NCBI GenBank assembly: GCA_049889355.1
Contig: JBMHDN010000032.1
Coordinates: forward strand, 1 to 64,000
Length of the DNA: 64,000 bases
From: JBMHDN01 sp049889355
GTDB lineage: Bacteria > Pseudomonadota > Alphaproteobacteria > Puniceispirillales > Puniceispirillaceae
Direction of reading: 5' to 3'
Shown: positions 8,060 through 17,465 of the stretch, in pieces
Numbering within the stretch: the stretch's first letter is position 1
Layout: every line of letters starts with the position of its first letter
Made by a program: the position numbers and the translations under genes
The notes under the pieces: model-generated
What the model was told of the DNA's origin: nothing
What the model saw: only the letters and a program-made list of their open reading frames with translations
Databases searched by the model: none

Positions 8060-9088
8060 ATGACTGCTCAAACGCGCACCGATAACGCGGCCAAACAGCC
8101 AGACAACACCTCACCAGCTAAGCTGGCTTCAGAACATATTCTGGGCATCGAGCATATGCCAGTTCAAGATATGTTTGCCTTGCTGAAACGCGCGCATTTC
8201 TTTGCTGACCATCCAAAAGAGAGTTTTCCCGATATTCTGGGCGGCCAGACTGTGGTGAATATGTTTTTTGAAAATTCAACGCGCACGCGGGTGAGTTTTG
8301 AGCTGGCGGCAAAACGCCTTGGCGCATCGGTTCTCAATATTTCGGTTTCCGGCTCGTCAGTGAAAAAAGGCGAGACGCTGATAGATACCGCCACCACCTT
8401 AAATGCCATGCATCCGGATATTTTAGTGGTCCGCCATTTCGCAGCAGGCGCACCGAATATGCTGGCCCAGCATGTGGATGCAGCCATTTTAAATGCCGGT
8501 GATGGCCGCCATGAACACCCCACACAAGCCCTGCTGGATGCGTTGACGATTGAGCGGCGGGTTGGCTCAATCTCAGGCAAGCGGATTGCCATTTGCGGGG
8601 ATGTTGCCAATAGCCGGGTTGCGCGTTCCAACTTATATCTGCTCGGCGCATTGGGGGCTGAATTGCGTTTTGTTAGCCCGGCGACATTGATGCCACCTGA
8701 ATTTGCTGATTTCGGTGTTGCGCTCTATCATGATTTTGAAGCCGGTATAGCTGATTGCGACATTGTGATGATGCTCCGGCTCCAGCAAGAGCGTATGCAA
8801 GGTCAGGAAACCCCCAGCCAGCATGAATATTTCAAATTATTTGGTCTGGATAAAGCAAAACTCGCCAATGCTGCACCAAATGCGCTTATCATGCATCCCG
8901 GCCCGATGAATCGCGGCGTTGAGATTGATTCAAGCATTGCAGATGATCATGAAAAAAGCCTGATACGCACACAAGTTGAGATGGGGGTAGCCGCCCGCAT
9001 GGCCTGCCTTGAAGCGGCAGGGCTGGCCCGCCAGCAAAATAGAGGGCAAAAAACAGGGCAAAAGACACATAATGGCAGTGAGGGATAG
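8060..9088 (+). CDS. pyrB: Aspartate carbamoyltransferase catalytic subunit
   Basis: At 342 residues this is aspartate transcarbamylase, which joins carbamoyl phosphate and aspartate in pyrimidine synthesis. Carbamoyl-phosphate motif ENSTRTRVSFE (near residue 75), HPTQALLDA and MHPGPMNRGVE are all intact. The N-terminus is about 25 residues longer than in enteric PyrB. Such an extension is known from class A enzymes that pair with an inactive dihydroorotase, which matches the next gene three bases downstream. AAGGA sits upstream of the ATG. Confidence 0.96.
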   Translation: MTAQTRTDNAAKQPDNTSPAKLASEHILGIEHMPVQDMFALLKRAHFFADHPKESFPDILGGQTVVNMFFENSTRTRVSFELAAKRLGASVLNISVSGSSVKKGETLIDTATTLNAMHPDILVVRHFAAGAPNMLAQHVDAAILNAGDGRHEHPTQALLDALTIERRVGSISGKRIAICGDVANSRVARSNLYLLGALGAELRFVSPATLMPPEFADFGVALYHDFEAGIADCDIVMMLRLQQERMQGQETPSQHEYFKLFGLDKAKLANAAPNALIMHPGPMNRGVEIDSSIADDHEKSLIRTQVEMGVAARMACLEAAGLARQQNRGQKTGQKTHNGSEG

Positions 9089-9091
9089 AAT

Positions 9092-10378
9092 ATGGCCAGA
9101 CATTTACTGAAAAATGCCCGCCTGATCTGTCCTGCGCAGAATCTGGATATCGAGGGCCATCTTTTAATCGAAGATGGGCAAATACTATCTGTTGAAACAG
9201 GCAATCCGGCGGATATCACCGCAGATGATATACATGATTGTGGCGGCGATTTGCTGGTGCCGGGCCTGATTGACATGCGCGTGCAATCGGCTGACCCCGG
9301 GGCTGAGCATTTAGAGAGCTTATCCTCTCTGCTGGAAGCTGGCCAAGCAGGCGGTATCACCCAGCTGGTAACGCAACCTGGCACGGACCCAGTCATCGAT
9401 AATGCAGCGATGATTGACTCGCTTACCTTGCGTGCCAGCCGTCTTGCAGGGCCAAACCTTTTCACCGCAGGGGCGCTGACCAAAAATCAGGACTGCCAAC
9501 ATATGGCTGAATTGGGCATGATGGCTGAGGCTGGCGGTGTTGCGTTTTCAAGCGGCACACAGACCATTCAAGATAGCTTGTTGATGCGCCGTGTGCTGAG
9601 CTATGCCGCCATGCTGGATAAGCCGGTGATGCATCATTGCGCAGACCCTTATTTAACAGCCGATACAGAGATGCATGAGGGCGAAACCTCTGTGCGCCTT
9701 GGCTTGCGCGGCGTGCCGGCAGCAGCTGAGCAGATTATTCTGGACCGTGATTTGGCGCTGGTCGCCCTGACAGGGGCGCGCTATCACGCCGCCCATATTT
9801 CCACAGCCGCCGCAGTGAAGAGCCTGCGCCGCGCCAAAGAAGAAGGTCTCGCGGTGACCGCAGATACTGCACCGCCTTATTTCCTTTTAAATGACATGGC
9901 CTTGAGCGGCTATGAGAGCGCCTTTAAATTTGATCCGCCCTTGCGCAGTGAAGAGGACAGGCAGGCGATTATCGAGGCACTGGCAGATGGCACGATTGAT
10001 ATCATTGCCTCTGACCATCTACCGGTCAATGCAGATGAGAAAATGCAGCCCTTTGCGCTGGCAAGCCATGGGGCTTCTGGTCTTGAGACCCTTCTGCCTC
10101 TCTCGCTGAACCTATACCATAATGGACAGATTTCACTGATGCGCCTTGTTGAAGCGCTCAGCCTATCACCTGCTAATCTGTTGGATTTACCAGGCGGGAT
10201 GATAAGCCCTGGATCGCCGGCTCATCTCACACAAATCAATCTGGATAAGGGCTGGATTTTGGATGCCCAACATTTCCGTTCGCGTACACGCATTACCCCT
10301 TTTAACCGCCAGCCAGTTCAAGGCCAAGCGGTCCATATCTGGGTGGATGGGGATAAAATGGATTGTGTGAAGGGCTGA
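9092..10378 (+). CDS. Dihydroorotase-like PyrC', predicted non-catalytic ATCase partner
   Basis: This 428-residue amidohydrolase-fold protein aligns with class I dihydroorotases but has lost key metal ligands. The usual HxH after PGLID is R63-V-Q65 (PGLIDMRVQSADPG), and the bridging aspartate of AFSDDG is replaced (AFSSG). Later ligands remain: His in MHHCAD, His in AAHIST, and Asp in ASDHLP. In Pseudomonas an inactive PyrC' with lost histidines is required to assemble class A ATCase. The adjacency to pyrB (three bases) and the extended PyrB N-terminus suggest the same role here. A true pyrC should exist elsewhere in the genome. Genome pipelines would probably call this active dihydroorotase. 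Confidence 0.88.
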   Translation: MARHLLKNARLICPAQNLDIEGHLLIEDGQILSVETGNPADITADDIHDCGGDLLVPGLIDMRVQSADPGAEHLESLSSLLEAGQAGGITQLVTQPGTDPVIDNAAMIDSLTLRASRLAGPNLFTAGALTKNQDCQHMAELGMMAEAGGVAFSSGTQTIQDSLLMRRVLSYAAMLDKPVMHHCADPYLTADTEMHEGETSVRLGLRGVPAAAEQIILDRDLALVALTGARYHAAHISTAAAVKSLRRAKEEGLAVTADTAPPYFLLNDMALSGYESAFKFDPPLRSEEDRQAIIEALADGTIDIIASDHLPVNADEKMQPFALASHGASGLETLLPLSLNLYHNGQISLMRLVEALSLSPANLLDLPGGMISPGSPAHLTQINLDKGWILDAQHFRSRTRITPFNRQPVQGQAVHIWVDGDKMDCVKG

Positions 10379-10382
10379 TACG

Positions 10383-10985
10383 ATGGAACTGATACTCACG
10401 CTGGCTGCGGCCTATCTGATGGGGTCTATCCCTTTTGGTCTGGTGCTGAGCCTCGTCAGCGGGACCGGTGATATCCGCAAAATCGGCTCTGGCAATATCG
10501 GCGCCACCAATGTGATGCGTACTGGCAAAAAAGGGCTGGCACTGGCGACATTGCTGGCAGATGGCGGTAAAGGGGCTTTTGCGGTTTATCTGGTCCTCAG
10601 CTTTGGCAAGCCTGAGCTAGCAGGCTGGGCTGGGCTGGCCGCTGTTATCGGCCATTGTTTTCCAATCTGGCTTGGTTTTAAAGGTGGAAAAGGCGTGGCC
10701 ACCACTATTGCAACCTTGCTGATATTGAACTGGCAGGCTGGCCTTTTATTTTGCGTGCTCTGGCTTGGTATCTTTGGTGTCTTCAGAATTTCATCGCTCG
10801 CAGCACTCGGCTCACTCCTCGGGACGGCGCTATTCATATGGCTCACCCCAACAGATGCGCATCTTCTTTGGCCTATCAGCTTGCTGATTGCGCTCTCATT
10901 CCTACGCCATCATGAAAATATCCGCCGGTTGATCAGCGGCAAGGAAGGCGCGTTTAAGAGCAAGAAAAACAGCAAGCCAGAATAA
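10383..10985 (+). CDS. plsY: Glycerol-3-phosphate acyltransferase PlsY
   Basis: PlsY (200 residues) is an integral membrane enzyme that transfers the acyl group of acyl-phosphate to glycerol-3-phosphate, the first step of phospholipid synthesis. Conserved family motifs are present: GSIPFGLVL, the glycine-rich GSGNIGATNVMRTGKKG (near residue 37), GHCFPIWLGFKGGKGVATT (near 90), and RHHENIRRLISGKE at the C-terminus. Five or so hydrophobic segments are evident. It starts four bases after pyrC', so it likely belongs to the pyrB operon. The pyrC-plsY-dprA order is frequent in alphaproteobacteria. Confidence 0.96.
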   Translation: MELILTLAAAYLMGSIPFGLVLSLVSGTGDIRKIGSGNIGATNVMRTGKKGLALATLLADGGKGAFAVYLVLSFGKPELAGWAGLAAVIGHCFPIWLGFKGGKGVATTIATLLILNWQAGLLFCVLWLGIFGVFRISSLAALGSLLGTALFIWLTPTDAHLLWPISLLIALSFLRHHENIRRLISGKEGAFKSKKNSKPE

Positions 10986-11070
10986 GGCGGTATTCAAAAA
11001 AAGCGCATAAATTAAAAAAAATCTGCGCTTCCTTTACGATTTATTAACTAATCATGCGCTACAACGGGGC

Positions 11071-12186
11071 ATGGATTATTCAGAAAAGCTTAGCCGCCTG
11101 CGGCTGATTCGCACCCCTAATGTTGGCCAAATCACAGCCCGCCTGTTGCTCAGACGCTATGGCAGTGCCAGCGAAGCCTTGCTGCATCTGCCTGAATTAT
11201 CAGCACGCGGTGGGCGCAAAATACGCCTCGCTGGCAAGGCCGACGCTGAGGCAGAGTTAGAAAAGCTGACCACCTTTGGCGGTGAGATGATCATTTATGG
11301 TAGCGCGGATTATCCGGCTGCGTTGCGACGTTTTGATGATGCGCCTTTCTGTTTTTCTATCAAAGGTCATAAAACATTGCTCAATCGGCCTATGCTGGCG
11401 ATTGTCGGGGCGCGCAACGCCTCGTTAAATGCGCATAAATTTGCAGAAAAGCTGGCCCGTGAATGTGGTGAGGCCGGTTATGTCATTGTCTCAGGACTGG
11501 CACGTGGCATTGACACAGCCGCCCATAAGGGCAGCCTTGCCACGGGCACCATTGCTGTGATTGCTGGCGGTATTGATGTGGTCTATCCATCTGAAAACTA
11601 AGCGCTTTATGAACAAATAGGCGAGATGGGTATCTTATTGGCTGAGATGCCTTTTGGGACTCAGCCTTCGGCACGGCTGTTTCCGATACGCAACCGGATT
11701 ATCGCTTCTCTTGTCAAAGGCTGCCTTGTGGTAGAAGCAGCTGAGCGATCAGGCTCGCTTATCACCGCCAATGATGCGGCAGAGCGCGGTGCAGAGGTAA
11801 TGGCCTTGCCTGGATCGCCCATTGATCCGCGCACCAGAGGGTGCAATCGTCTGATCCAAGATGGCGCAAGCCTTGTGCAGAGTGCAGATGATATCTTGCA
11901 TTTATTGAATCGCCTGCCAGATCTGAAGGAAATATCGATGGGCAGAGAACCATTTGAATTTAGCCTGCATATCGCAGAACAACCTTCCGAAAAAGAAGCT
12001 GCACTGGCACGTGACAAGATTGTGGAAAATCTAGCGCATGATCCAATTGATGTTGACGAATTGATGCGCTGGTGTCATCTCTCTGCCGATGTGATGGCAG
12101 CGGCCCTCCTTGAATTAGAGCTCGCAGGTCGCATATTAAGACATCATGGACATCGTGTCTCAGCCCGCCTTGATTGGGATGATTGA
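11071..12186 (+). pseudogene. dprA: dprA, DNA processing protein, interrupted by one in-frame TAA
   Basis: The reading frame matches DprA/Smf from end to end, but codon 177 (11599-11601) is TAA. Before it comes the SAM-like N-terminal domain, then a Rossmann core with AIVGARNASLNAHKFAE and SGLARGIDTAAHKG, ending in VVYPSEN. After it, in the same frame, come ALYEQIG, FPIRNRIIASLVKG, VEAAERSGSLITA, ALPGSPIDPRTRG and the winged-helix tail, about 371 codons in all. DprA loads RecA on incoming single-stranded DNA in natural transformation. A single base change from CAA, AAA or GAA would explain the stop. No frameshift or other decay is seen, so the lesion is recent or is a sequencing error; stop-codon readthrough is less likely. 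Confidence 0.9.
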
Positions 12187-12231
12187 GACAGATAAAGGTG
12201 GCAGTACAGGATTGGGTTAGCGGTAAGCATT

Positions 12232-14859
12232 ATGAAAGTTGTTATTGTTGAATCACCTGCCAAGGCCAAGACCATCAATCGTTATTTGGGTGATGATTAC
12301 AAGGTGTTGGCATCTTATGGCCATGTTCGTGATTTGCCGGCAAAAGATGGCTCTGTGCGCCCGGATGACGACTTTACCATGCTCTGGGAAAGCGACACTG
12401 ATTCCAATAAGCAGATGCGCGAGATTACCTCTGCCCTGAAATCAGCTGACCAGCTTATTCTGGCCACTGACCCGGATAGAGAAGGTGAAGCCATCAGCTG
12501 GCATGTGCGCGAAATCATCAAATCCAAAAAAGGGCTAGATAGTGTGCCCTATCAGCGGGTGGTGTTCAATGAAATCACCAAAACCGCCATTTTGGATGCC
12601 ATGCAAAAACCGCGCGATCTGGATTATGATCTGATCAACGCCTATCTGGCACGTCGTGCACTGGATTATCTTGTCGGGTTTTCTATCTCGCCTGTGCTTT
12701 GGCGCAAATTACCGGGGTCACGCTCAGCAGGGCGTGTGCAATCGGTGGCCTTGCGTCTCATTTGCGAGCGCGAAGCCGAAATTGAACGTTTTAAGCCGCA
12801 AGAATATTGGTCTCTTGATAGCCACTTTGAAAAAGAAGACGGGCGCAGCTTTACCGCACGTCTTGCCAAGCTGGATGGCGAGAAAATGGACAGGCTGTCT
12901 GTCGGCAGCGAGGCACAAGCCATGGATATTGCCGCGCGTATTCGCAGTGCAAACTGGCAGGTTGGCCCGATTGAAACAAAACGTGTGCGCCGCCAACCGG
13001 CCGCACCCTTTACCACCTCCACCCTCCAGCAAGAAGCCGCCCGCAAGCTTGGTTTTTCAGCTAGCCGGACGATGCAAATTGCTCAAAAACTCTATGAAGG
13101 CATCAATATCGGCTCAGAAACAACCGGTTTGATTACCTATATGCGAACAGATGGCGTGTCGATGAGCGAAGAAGCCATTGGCGGTGCACGCACACTGATC
13201 TCTGCGCGCTATGGCGCAGATTACCTGCCAGAAAAGCCGCGCCGCTATAAAACCAAGGCCGCGAACGCACAAGAAGCCCACGAGGCGGTGCGCCCAACCA
13301 GCTTTACGCGCTTGCCTGCTGATATGCGCCGGTTCCTTGATTTCGACCAATTCCGTCTTTATGAGCTGATTTGGAAGCGTGCGATCGCCAGCCAGATGAC
13401 CGCAGCTGAGATGGACCAGACCTCTATCACTCTATCAGAATCTGCTGGCCAGATTGAAATGCGGGCTAGTGGCTCAGTATTGGTATTTGACGGCTTTCGT
13501 TCTGTTTATATGGAAGATCGCGATGATGCCCAGCCACAAGCTGGCAGTGGCGGCACTGGTGATGATGATGTGCTGCTGCCGAAAATGAGCGAAGGCGAAG
13601 CACTCACAGTGCAGGATGTTGCTCCGGAACAGCATTTTACCCAGCCACCGCCGCGCTATGGCGATGCCAGCCTAGTGAAAAAAATGGAAGAGCTGGGGAT
13701 TGGCCGCCCCTCTACCTATGCCTCTATCCTCTCGGTTTTGGAAAAGCGCAGCTATGTGCGCAAAGAAAGCCGCCGTTTTATTCCAGAGCATCGTGGGCGC
13801 ATTGTCTCTAGCTTTTTAGAGAATTATTTTCAGCGTTATGTGGAATATGGCTTTACCGCCCAGCTTGAAAATCAGCTTGATGAGGTGTCAGACGGCCAGA
13901 TGGCCTATAAAGAGCTGCTCAAGCATTTCTGGCAAGATTTTAAAACAGCCATCGATAAAGCCACTGAGCTGAGTGTGCCTGAGGTGTTGGATGTGCTGGA
14001 CCAACAGCTAGAACCGCTGTTTTTCAAGCCAGATGAAAGCGGTGAAATCCGCCGTGAGTGCCGCAAATGCGGTGCTGGGCGTCTACATCTGAAATTAGGG
14101 AAATTCGGCCCGTTTTTGGGATGCACCAACTATCCTGAATGTGGCTATACCCAGCAAATCAGCAATGATAATGACGGTGATGATGGCGCAGATGATGGCG
14201 ATCGCGAGTTGGGTCTTGATCCGGCAACATCTCTGCCTGTCTGGCTAAGGCGCGGGCCTTACGGGCTTTATGTCCAATTAGGCAGCCCGGAAGAGAAAAA
14301 GCCAAAACGCAGTTCCCTGCCCAAAGGCAAGCAAGCCTCTGAAGTTGATTTGGAATATGCGCTTGGCCTGCTCAGCCTGCCACGTGATATTGGCCTGCAT
14401 CCCGAAACAGGGGCGATGATACAAGCAGGTCTTGGGCGCTATGGTCCCTATTTGAAATATGAAGGCAAATTCACCAGCCTGCCAGCTGAAGATGATGTGC
14501 TGGAAATCGGCATGAACAGGGCTATTGATTTGCTGGCTGCGGCAAAGGCCAAAGCAGGGCGCAGCCTTGGCGCACACCCTGATGGCGGTGAGGTCGAGCT
14601 GAAACGCGGGCGTTTTGGAGCCTATGTTGAGCATAATAAGCTGCGTGCCCCTGTGCCGCGCGGTACTGAGATGGCAGATGTGACACTCGAACAAGCCTTG
14701 GCATGGCTGGCCGCGAAAGCTGCGAAACCAAGCGCAAAAAAGGCTGCCAAGAAATCGGCTAAAAAGGCGGCCAAGAAGGCGGCTAAAAAAGCCACCAAAA
14801 AGGCGGCACCAAAAAAAGCAGCGGCGAAAAAAGCTGCAGCTAAAAAGAAAGCGTCTTAG
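12232..14859 (+). CDS. topA: DNA topoisomerase I
   Basis: This is an 875-residue type IA topoisomerase that relaxes negative supercoils by single-strand passage. The Toprim domain spans residues 1-140 (VESPAKAKTI, DPDREGEAISWH). The catalytic tyrosine is Tyr303 in ITYMRTDG. One C4 zinc finger (CRKCG...CTNYPEC) lies near residue 610, followed by further topoisomerase C-terminal repeats without cysteines. The last 45 residues are a Lys/Ala-rich tail of KKAAKK repeats, common in alphaproteobacterial TopA and probably DNA-binding. It follows dprA by 45 bp and precedes rnr by five bases. Confidence 0.97.
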   Translation: MKVVIVESPAKAKTINRYLGDDYKVLASYGHVRDLPAKDGSVRPDDDFTMLWESDTDSNKQMREITSALKSADQLILATDPDREGEAISWHVREIIKSKKGLDSVPYQRVVFNEITKTAILDAMQKPRDLDYDLINAYLARRALDYLVGFSISPVLWRKLPGSRSAGRVQSVALRLICEREAEIERFKPQEYWSLDSHFEKEDGRSFTARLAKLDGEKMDRLSVGSEAQAMDIAARIRSANWQVGPIETKRVRRQPAAPFTTSTLQQEAARKLGFSASRTMQIAQKLYEGINIGSETTGLITYMRTDGVSMSEEAIGGARTLISARYGADYLPEKPRRYKTKAANAQEAHEAVRPTSFTRLPADMRRFLDFDQFRLYELIWKRAIASQMTAAEMDQTSITLSESAGQIEMRASGSVLVFDGFRSVYMEDRDDAQPQAGSGGTGDDDVLLPKMSEGEALTVQDVAPEQHFTQPPPRYGDASLVKKMEELGIGRPSTYASILSVLEKRSYVRKESRRFIPEHRGRIVSSFLENYFQRYVEYGFTAQLENQLDEVSDGQMAYKELLKHFWQDFKTAIDKATELSVPEVLDVLDQQLEPLFFKPDESGEIRRECRKCGAGRLHLKLGKFGPFLGCTNYPECGYTQQISNDNDGDDGADDGDRELGLDPATSLPVWLRRGPYGLYVQLGSPEEKKPKRSSLPKGKQASEVDLEYALGLLSLPRDIGLHPETGAMIQAGLGRYGPYLKYEGKFTSLPAEDDVLEIGMNRAIDLLAAAKAKAGRSLGAHPDGGEVELKRGRFGAYVEHNKLRAPVPRGTEMADVTLEQALAWLAAKAAKPSAKKAAKKSAKKAAKKAAKKATKKAAPKKAAAKKAAAKKKAS

Positions 14860-14864
14860 AGATC

Positions 14865-17093
14865 GTGCCACGCCGGACCAAACCTGCTGCTTCTCACTCA
14901 CCTGCTTATGAATTGCCGGACAGCGAGAGCCTGCGCGCCTATATGGCGACAGCCGAAGGCCGGATCAGCATACGCGATGTGGCACGTGCCTTTAACCTGC
15001 CGCCTGAAAGCCGCCCTGCCTTGCGCAAATTAATGGCTGAACTGGCCGTTGATTCAACAATCAGCCCTGATGGCCAATTACCAGAGGTCATGCTGGTTGA
15101 AATTCTGGGCTTTGACAATGATGGTTATGGGCTGGCACAGCCAGTTGAACAGAACAATACAGAGCTGCCGCTCTTATCTCTGCAACCCGCAAGAGGTGCC
15201 TTACAAAAGGCAAAGACAGGTGATCGCGCGCTGGTGCGCCCTGTAGATGCGGAAGCCGGGGACCGCACCGACAAAATGCATGAGGTCGCGCTTATCCGCC
15301 TATTGCCTAAACGCACCCGCCCCCACTTATTTGGAGAGGTGGTAAAGGGCAGAGAGGGGCTGATTGTCTTTCCAGCTGACAAAGGGCCAGGACGTCCACT
15401 GAAATTAAAAGCAGACAAAGACCAAAAGGCGAAACCTGGCGATTTGGTTGAAGTTGAGGTGATTGAACCGGCAGGACGCATGGATGGGCTAGCCCGGCTG
15501 GTACGGGTTATTGGGCGACTTGAATCGCCAGCAGGCTGGACCGCGCTGGCTGTGGCTGAATTTGGCCTGCGTGATGAGTTTGACAGTGCCTGCCTAGAGC
15601 AGGCAGAGCAGGCAGATATTCCAGAACTAGGCAAGCGTGAGGATTTGCGCGCCCTTGATTTGGTTACCATAGATGGGGCAGATGCCAAAGATTTTGATGA
15701 TGCGGTCTGGGCCATTCCCTCTGAGACAGGCGGCTGGCATATAAAGGTTGCAATCGCAGATGTATCGGCCTATGTAGCCGCTGGCTCAGCCTTAGATAAA
15801 GAAGCCGAAGCACGGGGTAATTCAGTTTATCTGCCTGGCACAGTTATCCCGATGCTGCCTGAGGCGCTCTCAAATGGTTTATGTTCTCTGCGGCCTGATG
15901 AAGATCGCGCTTGCATGGTTGCTCATATTGAAATTGATTCACATGGCCAGAAAAAGAGCCATCATTTCAGCCGCGCCCTGATGCGCTCTTCTGCACGCCT
16001 CACCTATGAGAGGGTGCAAAAAGTGCTGGATGGTTTGCTGGATGAAGCAGATTTAGAGGTGCCAGCTGGCACCATTCACCATCTAAGCGGTGCTTATCAC
16101 CTTTTAAAAGAAGCCAGAGATAAGCGCGGCACCCTTAATCTGCATGTGGCAGAACGGGTAGTTGAACTGGATAAAAATAACAAACCAGTCGCGATGGGTT
16201 TTAGAGAGCCGCTCACCGCCCATCAGCTGATCGAAGAATTCATGATTCTGGCCAATGTATGTGCAGCCGAAACATTGGAAAAAGCAGGTAAAATCTGTGT
16301 CTACCGTGTGCATGATCAGCCAGACCCTGAAAAGCTGGAAGCCTTGCATGATCTGGCAGAGACCATTGGCCTGTCTTTTCCAAAAGGTCAACGCGTCTCA
16401 CCGCACCGCCTGAATAGCTTGCTGGCGCAGGTGGCTGGCAAGCCTGAAGAAAATATGGTCAATGATACGGTGTTGCGTTGTCAATCGCGTGCTGTCTATC
16501 ATATTGATAATATTGGCCATTATGGGTTATCTTTGGCAAAATATGCTCATTTCACCTCGCCTATTCGCCGCTATGCTGATTTGCTGGTCCACCGCGCTTT
16601 GGTGATGGCTTGTGATTTAGGCCCTGAAAGGCTGGGCAGCGAAAACCGAGACACTATTGCTGAGGTCTGTACCCATATCAGCCAAACCGAGCAGAGCGCC
16701 GCACGTGCTGAACGCCGGACGATGGACAGGCTGGCAGCCAGCCTATATCAGCATCGCCGCGGCGAGAGCTTTGATGCCACCATCACTGGGCTAAATAAGG
16801 CAGGGCTCTTTGTCTCTATTGAGGGCGGACGTGCAGAAGGTTTTGTCCCGAGGCGCACCCTGCCAGAAGATCGCTATGAGCTGGATGAGAGCGGCCTTGT
16901 ATTGCAAGGCAAATATGAGGGCTGGTGTTATCAGCTCGGCATGGTGGTGCATTGCCGGCTTGAGCGTATTTCGCTAGCCAGTGGCGGCCTTGATTTCAGC
17001 TGGGTTTCTGGGGGGACCAGAGGGGCCACCGGCCAAAAAACAAGGCGCGTCAAGTCGCGTTTTAGGAAACAGCGTGGGCGCAAGCGCAGATAA
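14865..17093 (+). CDS. rnr: Ribonuclease R
   Basis: RNase R (742 residues) is a processive 3'-5' exoribonuclease that degrades structured RNA. Order of parts: N-terminal helix-turn-helix-like segment, cold-shock/OB domains, the RNB catalytic domain from about 260 with metal-binding aspartates in DGADAKDFDDAVW, then an S1 domain near 640 (FDATITGLNKAGLFVSIEGG) and a short Arg/Lys-rich tail. The frame opens with GTG at 14865, five bases after the topA stop. No ATG gives a better family start, so translation is probably coupled to topA. Confidence 0.95.
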   Translation: MPRRTKPAASHSPAYELPDSESLRAYMATAEGRISIRDVARAFNLPPESRPALRKLMAELAVDSTISPDGQLPEVMLVEILGFDNDGYGLAQPVEQNNTELPLLSLQPARGALQKAKTGDRALVRPVDAEAGDRTDKMHEVALIRLLPKRTRPHLFGEVVKGREGLIVFPADKGPGRPLKLKADKDQKAKPGDLVEVEVIEPAGRMDGLARLVRVIGRLESPAGWTALAVAEFGLRDEFDSACLEQAEQADIPELGKREDLRALDLVTIDGADAKDFDDAVWAIPSETGGWHIKVAIADVSAYVAAGSALDKEAEARGNSVYLPGTVIPMLPEALSNGLCSLRPDEDRACMVAHIEIDSHGQKKSHHFSRALMRSSARLTYERVQKVLDGLLDEADLEVPAGTIHHLSGAYHLLKEARDKRGTLNLHVAERVVELDKNNKPVAMGFREPLTAHQLIEEFMILANVCAAETLEKAGKICVYRVHDQPDPEKLEALHDLAETIGLSFPKGQRVSPHRLNSLLAQVAGKPEENMVNDTVLRCQSRAVYHIDNIGHYGLSLAKYAHFTSPIRRYADLLVHRALVMACDLGPERLGSENRDTIAEVCTHISQTEQSAARAERRTMDRLAASLYQHRRGESFDATITGLNKAGLFVSIEGGRAEGFVPRRTLPEDRYELDESGLVLQGKYEGWCYQLGMVVHCRLERISLASGGLDFSWVSGGTRGATGQKTRRVKSRFRKQRGRKRR

Positions 17094-17126
17094 GCGATTT
17101 TGTCGTTTAAAAATCCCAGATACACC

Positions 17127-17160
17127 TTGACAAGTCAGGGTATATGCGGCATTTTCGCGC
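17127..17160 (+). promoter_or_regulatory. Possible rpmG promoter (-35 TTGACA)
   Basis: A perfect TTGACA stands at 17127-17132 between rnr and rpmG. The best -10 at 17-bp spacing is CATTTT (17150-17155), which is weak. This would let rpmG be transcribed independently of the long topA-rnr transcript. Confidence 0.4.
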
Positions 17161-17192
17161 CTCAATTCGTAATTTTATTTGGAGTGAGTGAC

Positions 17193-17360
17193 ATGGCCAA
17201 GCCAGCAACTCTGCAAATCAAACTGGTGAGCACTGCCGATACAGGCTATTTTTATGTCACCAAGAAGAACCCACGCACCAAGCCTGAAAAGCTGGAGCTG
17301 AAGAAATATGATCCAAAGGCACGCAAGCACGTTCTCTTCCGTGAAGCCAAGATCAAGTAA
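17193..17360 (+). CDS. rpmG: 50S ribosomal protein L33
   Basis: This encodes a 55-residue L33, a small protein of the large ribosomal subunit near the E site. The sequence is of the cysteine-free type (TADTGYFYVTKKNPRTKPEKL, ending KHVLFREAKIK), with no zinc ribbon, so it is the zinc-independent form. The ATG at 17193 is preceded by GGAGTGAGTGAC; a longer frame from 17100 is not supported by the family. Two terminator hairpins follow. Confidence 0.97.
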   Translation: MAKPATLQIKLVSTADTGYFYVTKKNPRTKPEKLELKKYDPKARKHVLFREAKIK

Positions 17361-17362
17361 AG

Positions 17363-17437
17363 CCAAAAAAACCGCCGGTCAATCTGAACGGTTTTTTGAA
17401 TCACAAACCCGCCTTTTCTGGCGGGTTTTGTTTTTTT
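17363..17437 (+). terminator. Tandem intrinsic terminators after rpmG
   Basis: The first hairpin (AACCG, CGGTT) is followed by a T-run at 17391-17397. The second, AACCCGCC-TTTTCT-GGCGGGTT (17406-17427), is followed by TTGTTTTTTT. Both A- and T-tracts flank the second stem, so it can also end the converging eipB transcript. Confidence 0.85.
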
Positions 17438-17465
17438 AACGAGCCTGCTGTTAAAGAGCTGTCTA

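Noticed and set aside
14278..14901. Minus-strand 207-residue frame over topA
   Set aside because: It is the antisense of the TopA C-terminus; its Phe/Arg/Leu-rich start mirrors the Lys/Ala repeats.
15125..15715. Minus-strand 196-residue frame over rnr
   Set aside because: Antisense of a clear RNase R region with Ser/Arg-rich composition and no family.
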